26,682 nt of DNA from a virus, in IMG/VR virus record IMGVR_UViG_3300035698_007486, positions 1 to 26,682 of that record, one strand, 5' to 3'. The first letter of the stretch is position 1. The number at the start of each line of letters is the position of its first letter. A program made the position numbers and the translations under genes. Below are positions 8,001-14,910 of this stretch, in pieces. The notes beneath the pieces were generated by a model that was given only the letters and a program-made list of their open reading frames with translations, was not told where the DNA came from and made no database searches.

Positions 8001-11000
8001 AGACTAGGTTTGATGCGATGCCTTCCTCTGGGATGCGGTCGGCAAGGAAGTCGTTTACTTCGGCCAGCATGTCAAGATGTGACTGGACGACCGGCCTGCC
8101 CATGTCTCGGTTCGTGGCGATAACGTCTTCAAGCATCTGCTTGCGGTCTTCGGCAGCCTGCTTGGACTCTTTCCATTTTTGGGCTTCTTTGTCCATTGCT
8201 GGAATGGTAGCATCGGACACCTGCGAAGGCAAGTACGCCTGCACGTCCGACTTCTTCACCGTCCCGTGCTGGCCTGTGCCTGGAACCTTCGCAAGGTCTA
8301 CGTTGTTCTTCTCGGCGAGCTTGCGCGCGGCGGGGGTTGCCTTCGGGGCCTTGGCGGGGGCTGCGGCCTTCTTCGCCTTGCGGGCTGCGGCCTCGTCAGC
8401 CTTCCGCTTGGCAAGCATCTCTTTCTGGCGGTTCAGGGCGTTGATGTCGGCGGCCTGCATCTTCTCGGACATCGACTGCTTCTTCGCCTCTACCGCCTCC
8501 CTACGCGCCTTGATGACGGGCTTCGCGACCTTCGGCTTGCGCAGCGTATTGGCTTCCACACCAGAGAGCGAAGCCGCATCCTGTTTCGTGTACGGGCCGC
8601 GCAGCCCGGAGTTGTCTTGGTCCTGCTCGCGCCACTCGGCCTTGTCGCTGTCGTTCAGATACCAGCCGCCCGGCGCGGGGATCGTGGCACCAGGCTTCAG
8701 AGTGAATCGGATTGCGGCAGGCGCGCCTAGCGCAGTCCCAGCCTCTTGCCGAACGGAAACCGAGCCCGGCACGATGCTGTCGGAATGCTTCTTGGCCCAC
8801 GCCTTCGCCGTGCGGGCCGAGCCAAACGTGTACTCTGTCTCCCCTTCCGCCTTGGCGTCGTCGCCCTTCGGGGCTTCTACCGTAACAGGGGGAGCGGGGG
8901 GCTGGGTAGTTTTTGTGACAGGGACCGCTTCGTCTGCCTTGGGGGCAGGGGGCCGGGCTTTGGAGGCGTCGATTGCAGTCTTGGGCGGGACGGCTTCCTT
9001 GTCGGCCTTCGCCTTGGCCCGAATCACGTCGGCGGCTTCTTGGCCTACGGCGGCGCGCAGCCGTCTGAGTGTGGTTCCATTGGGTGCCGCGAGGTATGCC
9101 TTCTCCGCATCCACAGCCTCTGCCTCAGTCGCCGTAGCCTTATTGGCCTCGGAATCAAGGAAGTCGCGGGCCTTGTCGCCAACAAGGGCGTCAATCCACT
9201 TCTCTCCGCGAGCAAGAGCCTCTGCTACGCGGTGCTTGCCGTCAAGCACAAGCACGCGGGGCGGCGCGCCGAATTGGCCCTCAACGCGACCAACCTCTGC
9301 GATATTCTCGTCAACGATTATCGGGCCAGTCGTCTGCGATGTCCCCTTCGGCGCGGAGGCAATGCCTACCGAGGCGAGAGGGATGCGCATGGGAGCGAAC
9401 TGCTCGCTGGCTACCCATCTGTCAGACAGTGTTTCGGGCGACTTGCCCTTATTGCTCGGCTGTGACGCAAGCACCGCAGCCACATCGGCCCGAGTTGCCC
9501 CGCCTACCGCAGCGGCCTGTGCCTTGGCCTTCTTCTCTGCGTCCTTCGCCATCTCCGCTTCGTTCGCCTTGGATGTGTCGGCGAGAATAGACTCAATGGA
9601 CTGGTCGGACTCTGCCTCTGCCTCAGCGCGGCGCTTCTGCTCCTCGCCGATGATGCGCAGGTTGTGCAACTGGTCGAGTACGAGTGCGGCAATTTCGCTG
9701 CTGGTTCCTTTGCGGGCAGTAGTCGTGGCGCGGTCTTTCGCGTGGCCAGCCAGCGACTCCAGCTGCTCGTCCGTCAGGTTGCGCACGAATGGAGGCTCGG
9801 CTTCGCCTTCTAGTACGATGCCAGCAAGCTGCCTCGTGCCATACTCTGGCGCGACTCCTCCACCAGTGAACCCGCCCTGTTCGAGTGGCTTTTGCAGTCG
9901 CTCCGGCAGCCGGGTAACGTCAGTCGGGTCCAGCCGGGCTACATCCGACGTGCTTGCCGTGCTGTCGGACTTGTACGGGGACTCGGCGGGGGCTTCTGCG
10001 GGCTTGGGGGAAGGAACGGGGGGCTTCTCGGCGACTACAGGCGCAGGAGCCTCCACAACGGGCGTGTCGGCCGCTTCAAGGGGGGTAGGAGCGACGTTCG
10101 GGCCAGGAGTGGCCTCAGAGGGGGGTTCGGGAGATAGGGCGTCTGGGGGCGTGGAAACTGTGGCGTCAGGGGCTTGGACTGATGCGTAAACTTGCCCGTC
10201 TGGGGCATCCTGGGTAGACGCTTGTACGCCAGATTCGATACCTTCCATGTAGAACGGCTGTGCTGGAGCGCTGATTACCGACTCTAGGCCAGAATCCGGC
10301 ACGCCAGACTCAGCCGCCTCTCGAATCAGCTTGGATTCAGACTCGATCAGTGCCTTTAGCTCGGCCCTCGCCTTGAGCGACTTGGTTTTCTTGATGTTGC
10401 CGGGTATGGATGCCACTCTTGCCGCTGCGCCGGGTACGACGAGGACGCCCAGTTCCGACTTGAAGCCCTTCGCTGTAGCCCAATTGGCATCGTAATTCTT
10501 GTCCAGCCGAGCGGAGTATCGTAAGACGCCCTCAAAGCGTTCTTCCAGCCACTCTGGGATCACTCCGTTATACGCGACCTTTTTGAGGCCAGCCCGCATT
10601 TTCGGCGAGACCACGATGGATTTCAAGAACTTCGCCATGCCGGGGTTAGCCAGCATCGGACCAAAGCCCTTACGGATTGCCTTGCGCGCCGCCAGCCCTC
10701 CGACCAGAGCTTCGCCAGACGTTTCTGCCAAGGACGCGATGAATGCGCCCGCCGTGGCGCGAATAACGGCCTGCAATGGAGTCGTGTTCTCGTCGCGGGC
10801 GATCTCGATACTTTTGCCGTCGGGAGACACGTATGGCGAGTAGTTCATCAGCTCGTTCTGGACGTATTCCTTGGCGGATAAGTTCGGAGCGAACGCAGTA
10901 CGGGCAACGCCCGCGCCAATCCAGCCAGCACCCTTGACAAACATGCGAGCGCCGAGACTCCGCAGGGACACGTGCGCGGCATCTAGCAGTTTCATCGCCG

Positions 11001-12234
11001 CTTGGCGGGCAAAGGCGCGCCCCGCTGTCGCAACGCCCCCTGTCGCGGCAAACGTAAGCATGTACGGGACCATCTGGCCTAAACCAGAGACAGCCATCGC
11101 CTGCCAAGTAGACCCGAGCTTGCCCTCACGCAACTGCTTTTCCATGCGATTGAGCACCCGGTCAACTCGGGCGGGCATTTCGGCTAAAATCTCTTCTTGA
11201 ATCTGCTTTGGCGTGGCTTCTTTGTAGACTTTGCCTGTGCCGTAGATAGAGCCAGACACGGCTTGGCCTAGCTTTCTGTCCTCAAGGCGGCGTTTAGCCT
11301 CCGTCTCCGGGTCATAAAGCACCCTCAAATCCTGCGCGCCAGCCGCGTCCTTGATCGTGGAGACCAGAGGGATAAGCTCCTCGGCGTTCTTGAAGGTGTC
11401 GAGTAGCTGCTCCTCGAACGTGACTTCGCCCTCGGGCAGACCCTGTTCAGTAACATGCGCCAAGGCGTCTTCGTCGGACACGCCCTGGCCCCAGCCAGCC
11501 ATAGCCTGCTTATACTCTGCCGCCGCTTGCTGCGTCTGCTCGCCAATCCGGCGCGTCTTCTCCTTCTCAATCTTGAGCATCGTCAGGCGCTTCCATCGAG
11601 TGAAGTCGCCCTTGGTTCGCGCATGCTTCGCTTCCATGCCGTACCAAGCCTCATCGTGCCCGACAAGCTCCTCTTCTTCTTTCATGCGGGCATCATACTC
11701 AGCCTGCCCCCTCTTCGCCATCTCGGTCGTGGGCTGCTTCGTGGCGAGGTCCATATAGCCGCGAACCTCTGTGTCGTACTCCGAAGCGTCTGCGGACTTG
11801 AGCGTGAACCATTTTCCGGTGGGGATGTGGTAGTATTGGCGAATCTTGTCCTCGCCTCCACCTCGGCGAAGTGACCGTGCAGCGTTGCCCATCCTTTTTT
11901 CAAGCATCAGCCAGGGGCCGCTACGCAGGGCTTTCGTTGGACTGCCGTGTTTTACTGGCATCTCCTTGGTAAGAGCGAAGTCGCCAGTGGGCCATCTCCG
12001 AGCCACTTGGTCAGGTGCGTCCGCGCCAGCAGTGTCGGCTACGGGGCGCTGGGAGATTGGCCTCATCCCCTGCTGGTCGGCGAAGTCCAGCTTTCGCTGC
12101 TCAATCATCGCATCGGCAGGATGCTCTAACTTGGGGACGGCGGGCATCGCGCGGATTTCGTCTAGCAGCGACGCGGGCTTCTGGCGACTCGACGGCATCG
12201 CGCGGATTTCGGCAAGCAGGGAGTTATCGCTCAT
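2029..12234 (-). CDS. giant polyvalent internal virion / DNA-ejection protein, 3401 residues
   Basis: This occupies over a third of the window. Visible modules in order: a duplicated SLL(A/D)EIRAMP motif at the N-terminus; hydrophobic Gly/Ala-rich segments at about 377-520; a Pro/Ala-rich linker at about 675-755; a ParB-like module at about 945-1025 with DGKHR; an E3-binding (PSBD)-like module at about 1299-1336; a second, degenerate ParB-like module at about 1570-1650; a possible winged helix at about 2119-2172; helical modules at about 2190-2272 and 2541-2620; an AISGYGKFKP module at about 2700; and a C-terminal module from about 2989 with LASSDLSFIGRQG and a hydrophobic helix at about 3204-3229. 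These resemble phage 'large polyvalent proteins', which are thought to enter the cell with the DNA. Position after the 245- and 644-residue proteins matches T7 gp16. No lytic transglycosylase or RNA polymerase motif was seen. Its ATG overlaps the previous gene by 11 bases. Confidence 0.88.
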   Translation of the reverse strand: MSDNSLLAEIRAMPSSRQKPASLLDEIRAMPAVPKLEHPADAMIEQRKLDFADQQGMRPISQRPVADTAGADAPDQVARRWPTGDFALTKEMPVKHGSPTKALRSGPWLMLEKRMGNAARSLRRGGGEDKIRQYYHIPTGKWFTLKSADASEYDTEVRGYMDLATKQPTTEMAKRGQAEYDARMKEEEELVGHDEAWYGMEAKHARTKGDFTRWKRLTMLKIEKEKTRRIGEQTQQAAAEYKQAMAGWGQGVSDEDALAHVTEQGLPEGEVTFEEQLLDTFKNAEELIPLVSTIKDAAGAQDLRVLYDPETEAKRRLEDRKLGQAVSGSIYGTGKVYKEATPKQIQEEILAEMPARVDRVLNRMEKQLREGKLGSTWQAMAVSGLGQMVPYMLTFAATGGVATAGRAFARQAAMKLLDAAHVSLRSLGARMFVKGAGWIGAGVARTAFAPNLSAKEYVQNELMNYSPYVSPDGKSIEIARDENTTPLQAVIRATAGAFIASLAETSGEALVGGLAARKAIRKGFGPMLANPGMAKFLKSIVVSPKMRAGLKKVAYNGVIPEWLEERFEGVLRYSARLDKNYDANWATAKGFKSELGVLVVPGAAARVASIPGNIKKTKSLKARAELKALIESESKLIREAAESGVPDSGLESVISAPAQPFYMEGIESGVQASTQDAPDGQVYASVQAPDATVSTPPDALSPEPPSEATPGPNVAPTPLEAADTPVVEAPAPVVAEKPPVPSPKPAEAPAESPYKSDSTASTSDVARLDPTDVTRLPERLQKPLEQGGFTGGGVAPEYGTRQLAGIVLEGEAEPPFVRNLTDEQLESLAGHAKDRATTTARKGTSSEIAALVLDQLHNLRIIGEEQKRRAEAEAESDQSIESILADTSKANEAEMAKDAEKKAKAQAAAVGGATRADVAAVLASQPSNKGKSPETLSDRWVASEQFAPMRIPLASVGIASAPKGTSQTTGPIIVDENIAEVGRVEGQFGAPPRVLVLDGKHRVAEALARGEKWIDALVGDKARDFLDSEANKATATEAEAVDAEKAYLAAPNGTTLRRLRAAVGQEAADVIRAKAKADKEAVPPKTAIDASKARPPAPKADEAVPVTKTTQPPAPPVTVEAPKGDDAKAEGETEYTFGSARTAKAWAKKHSDSIVPGSVSVRQEAGTALGAPAAIRFTLKPGATIPAPGGWYLNDSDKAEWREQDQDNSGLRGPYTKQDAASLSGVEANTLRKPKVAKPVIKARREAVEAKKQSMSEKMQAADINALNRQKEMLAKRKADEAAARKAKKAAAPAKAPKATPAARKLAEKNNVDLAKVPGTGQHGTVKKSDVQAYLPSQVSDATIPAMDKEAQKWKESKQAAEDRKQMLEDVIATNRDMGRPVVQSHLDMLAEVNDFLADRIPEEGIASNLVFGHPQATSVYPDVYGSLVPTRVTPGRDITRKIDQVQSLLDKLQSKHGKAESVASGKMKGNKKKANEYLRSYQAPEDEAVREMLRDETLPELNRLAKLLAATAAKAQPQPAPEGQKQADPSQMTRAELEAEWTPAVGKSQGRHKGDIPPLGTWRVDPQDGSIEQLREFKIADLLPGEDVDAPEIRADLEQYEAWYRDGTEPPPATVVRVDGGGFRSINRRRVEAARRAGRKTIVAWFSETAPGKSYTPLKHSDLVQQALKDGKPVPLSVLEDYRGEKWADAALAAMEGEKAPAKAPAPVEEAAVSDAVTAIKAVHAQAASLTTDSSMFKAVENALNTRRFNKAQVIAIADSLGLGTDHATKKAAAAAILRMMESRRVTPMRAEKLTKADPKERARIQSLVAKALTGEAAVEEAAVPAPAQDKGGEAERPRTTPKLGTPERKAADEAFDVAEAETDAAFRAFSDAKNEAERTRVGTKKRDRLETKAQKLKQADLDARERQENLRGGWIDAQMEDAAEQSDNPILQIAAKHKLKLASLSSEERGSQGNALYDAAFDSLHDELNKMAPDAKAKESDGAGHLSAERDTQAVATATADLAREVLQNPLLAQKELSDRLRGRIRGSRLSSLRMQTNAALEADGIEGSRTKINGSYQFDQIKDIATKARAARDTDKSAREAKEKADSERNQSEYDAYRKAFVEALSKSKLGLAEKSILGRVRAAVPLGEWENGGKAWRDLISEGVIEVVDAKSGKRARLTDKGRELRDSGKRDTPATPQGGEAEAKGGRLIAKATVDKYKQDLQRGLSPEEAGLNPYLRLDLIYKASILFIDMIDQNIRTLAGAIAQMSKDFGIKGVDMPAFSEMAKEAWEYEDVQKALKEANAKAEPRRVKQEPVAPKKATPERTAERAALEDDVTSMKNAVTEAIVEGSGRIPFEGTEAQSVEEWEADAAKALAEDPKAGERIITRILDGEKPDIGPGSGAILAQHVRTVVNSRNSAQRKLDEATGEQAQFDATAILIETEIEAARIQKAGKIEGEAWGRWGVMRQAMKLADYSNLRKVGQMVIAKGGEPLTKSERAEFERLTDEIAARTKAEDAANARADKAEQAAAIDRMALEAKSDQVAEKKAGKKSKRKSKAYGRTNKFIKQDEYNKLLSSVTLFGNPAEAFARGIAGLARIGAYHLEAGSRSLIEWSRAMLEAMPQHSDVIKPRLKQLWAESKKVLAAGLREQNVAGMKAASAEGKPLHEIVFPVRQLTKDFIVEMGLEGKFPLSSRERNALVAAVHGVLSDIDPDFTTEDTWNAISGYGKFKPASKEGLEITLQDLRAQLLQLGKLKDVTRGVVPKSTGRGRQEESEEARRLRNKVHDNMVRDGLVATDPDTQNKTVKQTRMTYMRNRMAMLAKAMKDGVRARTPARIDYTDPELQAMQAEYDAIKADYAKMFPKEPISDEQWNRLAIASTKRSEAAIQKRIDALDLFPGKKRLLRKADPELEAARAQRDAVRAELKSLQDAADLADPSRRQAILEAAYTARLLAKLASAQEQLATGQYVEKKKRVERVLTQDQIKLRHKVRVAQQKIDEIIRKETMKRESNLKKTARLAHSLSMLPRELLASSDLSFIGRQGLFGILSHPKLGWDSFAKSLGAIKSDDDLNKLVDSINSRYWAPMYDMGGLAFATTEGTLGQRAEEFGYGIGQKIPVLGKYLIAPSERAYIATGNVLRANLFDAWADAIARDGKITTKQAKLIAAAANMFTGRGVVSGPKMASILNGLGALLFSPRLLLSRFEMALGVPIWMPLARGEFKLAAIMALEYAKIAAALAAIYLAVGLLPDDWDVTVIWDSNSTDFGKIRFGDTRIDPLGGMSQTLVFASRLGTGRKTTGTGRDVPLKGPNVPYGGDDVGDIITRFIRTKLAPGPGVAYSIFKGENVIGEKMDAKQIFLGTLAPLALQDTWDAIAEHGIPKGVALGIAAMLGVGVQTYKQKRGKRTPKKKKKYVSPLKGSSY
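7285..7520 (-). other. degenerate ParB-like module 2 inside the giant protein
   Basis: Residues about 1570-1650 read REFKIADLLPGEDVDAPEI, then PPPATVVRVDGGGFRSINRR and RVEAARRAGRKTIVAWF. The layout follows a ParB-like fold (entry strand, helix, strand, signature, helix, strand), but the GxHR signature is replaced by INRRR, so a catalytic role is doubtful. Assignment is by pattern only. Confidence 0.5.
8230..8341 (-). other. E3-binding (PSBD)-like module inside the giant protein
   Basis: Residues about 1299-1336 contain ATPAARKLAEKNNVDLAKV followed by PGTGQHGTVKKSDVQAYL. This matches the peripheral subunit-binding domain pattern of 2-oxoacid dehydrogenase E2 subunits (A-x-P-x-x-R-x-x-A-x-x-x-x-V-D-L, then G-T-G-x-x-G-x-[IV]-x-x-x-D-[VI]). 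No lipoyl or acyltransferase domain accompanies it. Similar small helical modules also occur in DNA-binding contexts, so the binding partner is unknown. Confidence 0.75.
9160..9400 (-). other. ParB-like module 1 inside the giant protein
   Basis: Residues about 945-1025 run from MRIPLASVGIA through GPIIVDENIAEVGRV to VLVLDGKHRVAEALARGEKW and IDALVG. The GxHR signature followed by an A-x-x-x-G helix and a final beta strand is typical of ParB/sulfiredoxin-fold modules found in phage polyvalent proteins. Some relatives are nucleases or ATP/CTP-binding; activity here is not known. Confidence 0.75.
12143..12211 (-). repeat. tandem N-terminal SLLxEIRAMP motif, 51-base period
   Basis: An identical 18-base block (ggcatcgcgcggatttcg on the plus strand) occurs at 12143-12160 and 12194-12211, exactly 17 codons apart and in frame. 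It encodes two copies of a short amphipathic motif, (S)LL(A/D)EIRAMP, at the very N-terminus of the giant protein. Repeated short linear motifs at the start of phage polyvalent proteins are familiar; a role in packaging into the capsid or partner binding is inference. Confidence 0.85.
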
Positions 12235-14158
12235 AGTAGTCTAGGGCGTCCTTCTTGACCTTGGCGTCCTTTTTGGCCTTGCGCTCGTAGGCTTCTAGCT
12301 TGGTTGGCTTGGGATTCCGCAGCTTGTCTATGGCCTTTCTCTCTTCCGCCTTCCGTGATCCATTCTTCTTGGATGGCCTATCGGTCTTGGGCGGGTTTGC
12401 CTTGTCGTATTCCAGGGCGGCTTCGTATAGTTCCTTAATCGCGGCTTTCTCGCCGTACGTCAATGCCTTCGTCGCGTCAGGCCCGAGAGACGCGATTGCT
12501 TTCTCTACTTTCGCTACGGTCTTCGCCATACGGAACGAGTCGAGCGCCTTGCGTAGTCCGGCGTGCTTTGTCGATTCAATCGCTGCGGGAAGCGGCTTCG
12601 TCATAGCAATGTCGGCCGCTTTGTCAATCGCCTTGTTAAGCGATATAACGTCCTCTGCGCCTTCGACCGATTCTACCAGGCTCGGCTGCCAGTGTCTAGA
12701 CTTTCCGTCGTCGTATACAACGACTACCGTGCCCTTGTCCTTGCCATTCGCCACCCGGAACATCCCGCGAATCTGCTTGTTCGTATCGCCAAGTTCGCCA
12801 GCGCCCTCCTTCAGCGTGAGCAGCTTGCCCGGCATGGGCGAGGTGAACTCTCGCTGCGGCACTCGTGGAGCGGGAGTCGGTGCGCCGTCGCCTATTTCTC
12901 CCGCCAGGTCAGACGGGTCTGCCTGGGGGGCTTGCGGCGGAGAAGATACTACCTCGCCTTCGCCTATTTCTCCCGCAGAGTCAGACGGGTCGAGCGGCGT
13001 GTCGGCCATATCGCTGGCCTGAAGTTCGCCTGTCGGGTCGGCCAGCGATGGTTCTGCGGCGGGGGGCGTCGCGGCGGGTGCGGCGGGTGCGCCTGATACG
13101 CCTGGAGAGCCAGTACCAGCGGCAGGTGGGTCGGGGGAGATACCAGCGATTGCCACCTCGGCGTCCGCCACTTGCTGACGCAAGCCGCCGCCCGGAATCG
13201 CGGTTCTGGTCGTGACCACCTCTCCATCAGCCCCCTCGGTTTCCGTAACGCGAATGCCTGTTAGGGCTTCATCTGCGATCTTGCGGTGCTTGTCAGACTC
13301 AGATCGCCTTCTTTTCGCCGTGGCGATAGAACGCCTCGCGGTTTCGATGGCCTCCCGCTTGCCTTTGGACTCATCGGACGCCTTCTCGCCATCAGCCATT
13401 GCCTCGGCAGCTTCCAAGTCGGCCTCGGCACCAGTTAGCGCGTCATCGCTTTTCCAGAACATCTTCTCCATCTCGACAAAGCGGGCTTCTTGCCTTTTCG
13501 CCTCTTCCGCAAGCGGCTTTAGGCGAGCCTTGGCCTGCGCAACCTTGACTGCGGCCTGACGCTTTGCTACGGCGGCGGATTCAACCTTCGCCTCTTTGTC
13601 TGCCAGCGCCTTTGCGGCGTTGCCCGCGGCAAATACTCGCTCATCTTCCTCCGACAAATCGCCGCGCGCGCCCTCGTCGTAAGTTTTCAGGCCCATGTTC
13701 GCAAGCTGGGTCAGTATCTTCGGCGACACGGCGTTATTGCTCTCGCCCAACTGCTTTTGGATGGACTCTAACTTTTGGCGTATCGTTTTGGACGCGATTT
13801 TTTTGGGATTGAGCCTCATTACGATGCGTCGAAGGCCGTCGTAATTCTTCGCCTCTAGCTCCTGCGCATACTCCTGCTTGACCTTAAAGAGGTTAATATC
13901 CTGGGTGTACTTGTAGTTCTCTCGGCTCTCGAACTTCTTCGTTTCCCAGGTGCGATCTTCAATCTCCTGTGCGCGCTCTGCGGCCTGATCGGAAGCGGCG
14001 TCGGCTCGATTGATGTTGTATCGCCTGTCCCATTCGCCCTGCTGCTGCTGCTGGGCCTGCTGCCGGGCGAGATGGTCGGCACGCGCCTTGGCGTACCCGC
14101 CGAGAGAGGCTACGTTCGCCAGCGTATCGGCGCGGCCGTGTTGTACTGTAATCGGCAT
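12224..14158 (-). CDS. coiled-coil internal virion protein (T7 gp15-like position), 644 residues
   Basis: No catalytic domain is visible. The N-terminus (MPITVQHGRADTLANVASL) resembles the start of many phage internal virion proteins. Residues about 30-330 are charged, Gln/Ala/Lys/Glu-rich and probably coiled coil. Residues about 340-460 form a Pro/Ala/Asp-rich linker with a duplicated DPSD(S/L)AGEIG(E/D)G motif. A small globular stretch follows (FRVANGKDKGTVVVVYDDG) and then a lysine-rich helical C-terminus ending in DYYER. The gene sits between the 245- and 3401-residue genes, like T7 gp15 between gp14 and gp16. Its stop overlaps the giant gene's start by 11 bases, implying coupled translation. 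AGGGGG about six bases before the ATG is a modest ribosome site. Confidence 0.78.
   Translation of the reverse strand: MPITVQHGRADTLANVASLGGYAKARADHLARQQAQQQQQGEWDRRYNINRADAASDQAAERAQEIEDRTWETKKFESRENYKYTQDINLFKVKQEYAQELEAKNYDGLRRIVMRLNPKKIASKTIRQKLESIQKQLGESNNAVSPKILTQLANMGLKTYDEGARGDLSEEDERVFAAGNAAKALADKEAKVESAAVAKRQAAVKVAQAKARLKPLAEEAKRQEARFVEMEKMFWKSDDALTGAEADLEAAEAMADGEKASDESKGKREAIETARRSIATAKRRRSESDKHRKIADEALTGIRVTETEGADGEVVTTRTAIPGGGLRQQVADAEVAIAGISPDPPAAGTGSPGVSGAPAAPAATPPAAEPSLADPTGELQASDMADTPLDPSDSAGEIGEGEVVSSPPQAPQADPSDLAGEIGDGAPTPAPRVPQREFTSPMPGKLLTLKEGAGELGDTNKQIRGMFRVANGKDKGTVVVVYDDGKSRHWQPSLVESVEGAEDVISLNKAIDKAADIAMTKPLPAAIESTKHAGLRKALDSFRMAKTVAKVEKAIASLGPDATKALTYGEKAAIKELYEAALEYDKANPPKTDRPSKKNGSRKAEERKAIDKLRNPKPTKLEAYERKAKKDAKVKKDALDYYER
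12888..12991 (-). repeat. 32-base imperfect direct repeat encoding DPSDxAGEIG
   Basis: Positions 12888-12919 and 12960-12991 match at 29 of 32 bases, 72 bases apart and therefore in frame. They encode the two DPSD(S/L)AGEIG motifs in the linker of the 644-residue protein. High nucleotide identity suggests a recent duplication or slippage event, or a conserved peptide-binding motif. Confidence 0.8.
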
Positions 14159-14171
14159 GGAGGCCCCCTAG

Positions 14172-14909
14172 TTAGACCGGCTTCGTGACTGCGGACGGAG
14201 GTGTCGGGCGTTTGAACCGGCCCTTGCCCAGCACGGCTTCCATCGCGGCCTGTTGCGGGTTGACGGTGTTTGCCGACACGGCGGACTGCAATGGAGCCCC
14301 CGCAGGCGGCTGGTACATCCCGGCCCCAGCGTTCGCCATCGGCTGCATGTACGACTGCGGGTTCGGCCCCGCGTCGGTACGAGACTGGTAGATGTTCGCC
14401 CGCATCCCCGCCATGCGCTCGCCCAGGTTCGCGTAGCCGCGATTCGCCTCTTCGGCGCTACGACGCTGCATCGCACCCAACACCGTCGCGTTGCTCATGC
14501 CCCGGCTCATCATGCTCTGTAGGCCGTGCGACATCGAGCGGTCGGTATTGGTCTGGATGTCCTGCCGAGCCTGATTGCCAATCCCCGCCACGGCGGCGAG
14601 TGCCGACCCGTAGCGAGACTCATTGGCGCGGTTCGCGGCGTCCTGCTGGGACTGTAGCTGGCCCGCAAGGCGGTTGCGCTCTGCCATGAACGAGCTTTGG
14701 CGGTTGCGCTGCGCGGCGGCAGCCTGCCTTGCCTGACTCTTCTGCTTCAGTGCGAGCGAGTCGGCGGCGTTGCGGGTCATCACTGTTTCCAGCGTGCCGC
14801 GTTTCTTTGGCGTGGGATTGAGCTTGAACCCGCCGCCCTCATCATAATCCCAGGGCTGTTCTTCTATCCACTTCGCGTCTTTCCACCGTGGTTCTGTACC
14901 CTTCGCCAT
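14172..14909 (-). CDS. small internal virion protein (T7 gp14-like position), 245 residues
   Basis: The protein is rich in Ala, Gln, Arg, Ser and Asn and has no signal peptide or catalytic motif. Residues about 45-165 are predicted helical and include RYGSALAAVAGIGNQA and SMMSRGMSNATVLGAMQRR. The 'S/M-R-G-hydrophobic-x-N-A/T-T-V' pattern followed by a long helix recurs in phage ejection-type proteins I remember, but no named family can be assigned. The C-terminus is Pro/Gln/Ala-rich and probably flexible. It is first in the 245-644-3401 trio, comparable to T7 gp14. GGAGG six bases before the ATG lies in the end of the previous gene, with a one-base gap between stop and start. Confidence 0.75.
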   Translation of the reverse strand: MAKGTEPRWKDAKWIEEQPWDYDEGGGFKLNPTPKKRGTLETVMTRNAADSLALKQKSQARQAAAAQRNRQSSFMAERNRLAGQLQSQQDAANRANESRYGSALAAVAGIGNQARQDIQTNTDRSMSHGLQSMMSRGMSNATVLGAMQRRSAEEANRGYANLGERMAGMRANIYQSRTDAGPNPQSYMQPMANAGAGMYQPPAGAPLQSAVSANTVNPQQAAMEAVLGKGRFKRPTPPSAVTKPV

Positions 14910-14910
14910 A

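Noticed and set aside
7982-10189. 735-residue open frame on the plus strand opposite the giant gene
   Set aside because: It is antisense to a clear coding region, has Ser/Arg/Ala-biased composition without domains, no convincing ribosome site, and reflects GC-rich codon usage on the other strand.
2029-12234. N4-like virion RNA polymerase identity for the giant protein
   Set aside because: Size is similar to N4 vRNAP (about 3500 residues), but no single-subunit RNA polymerase motifs were seen, whereas polyvalent-protein modules are visible.
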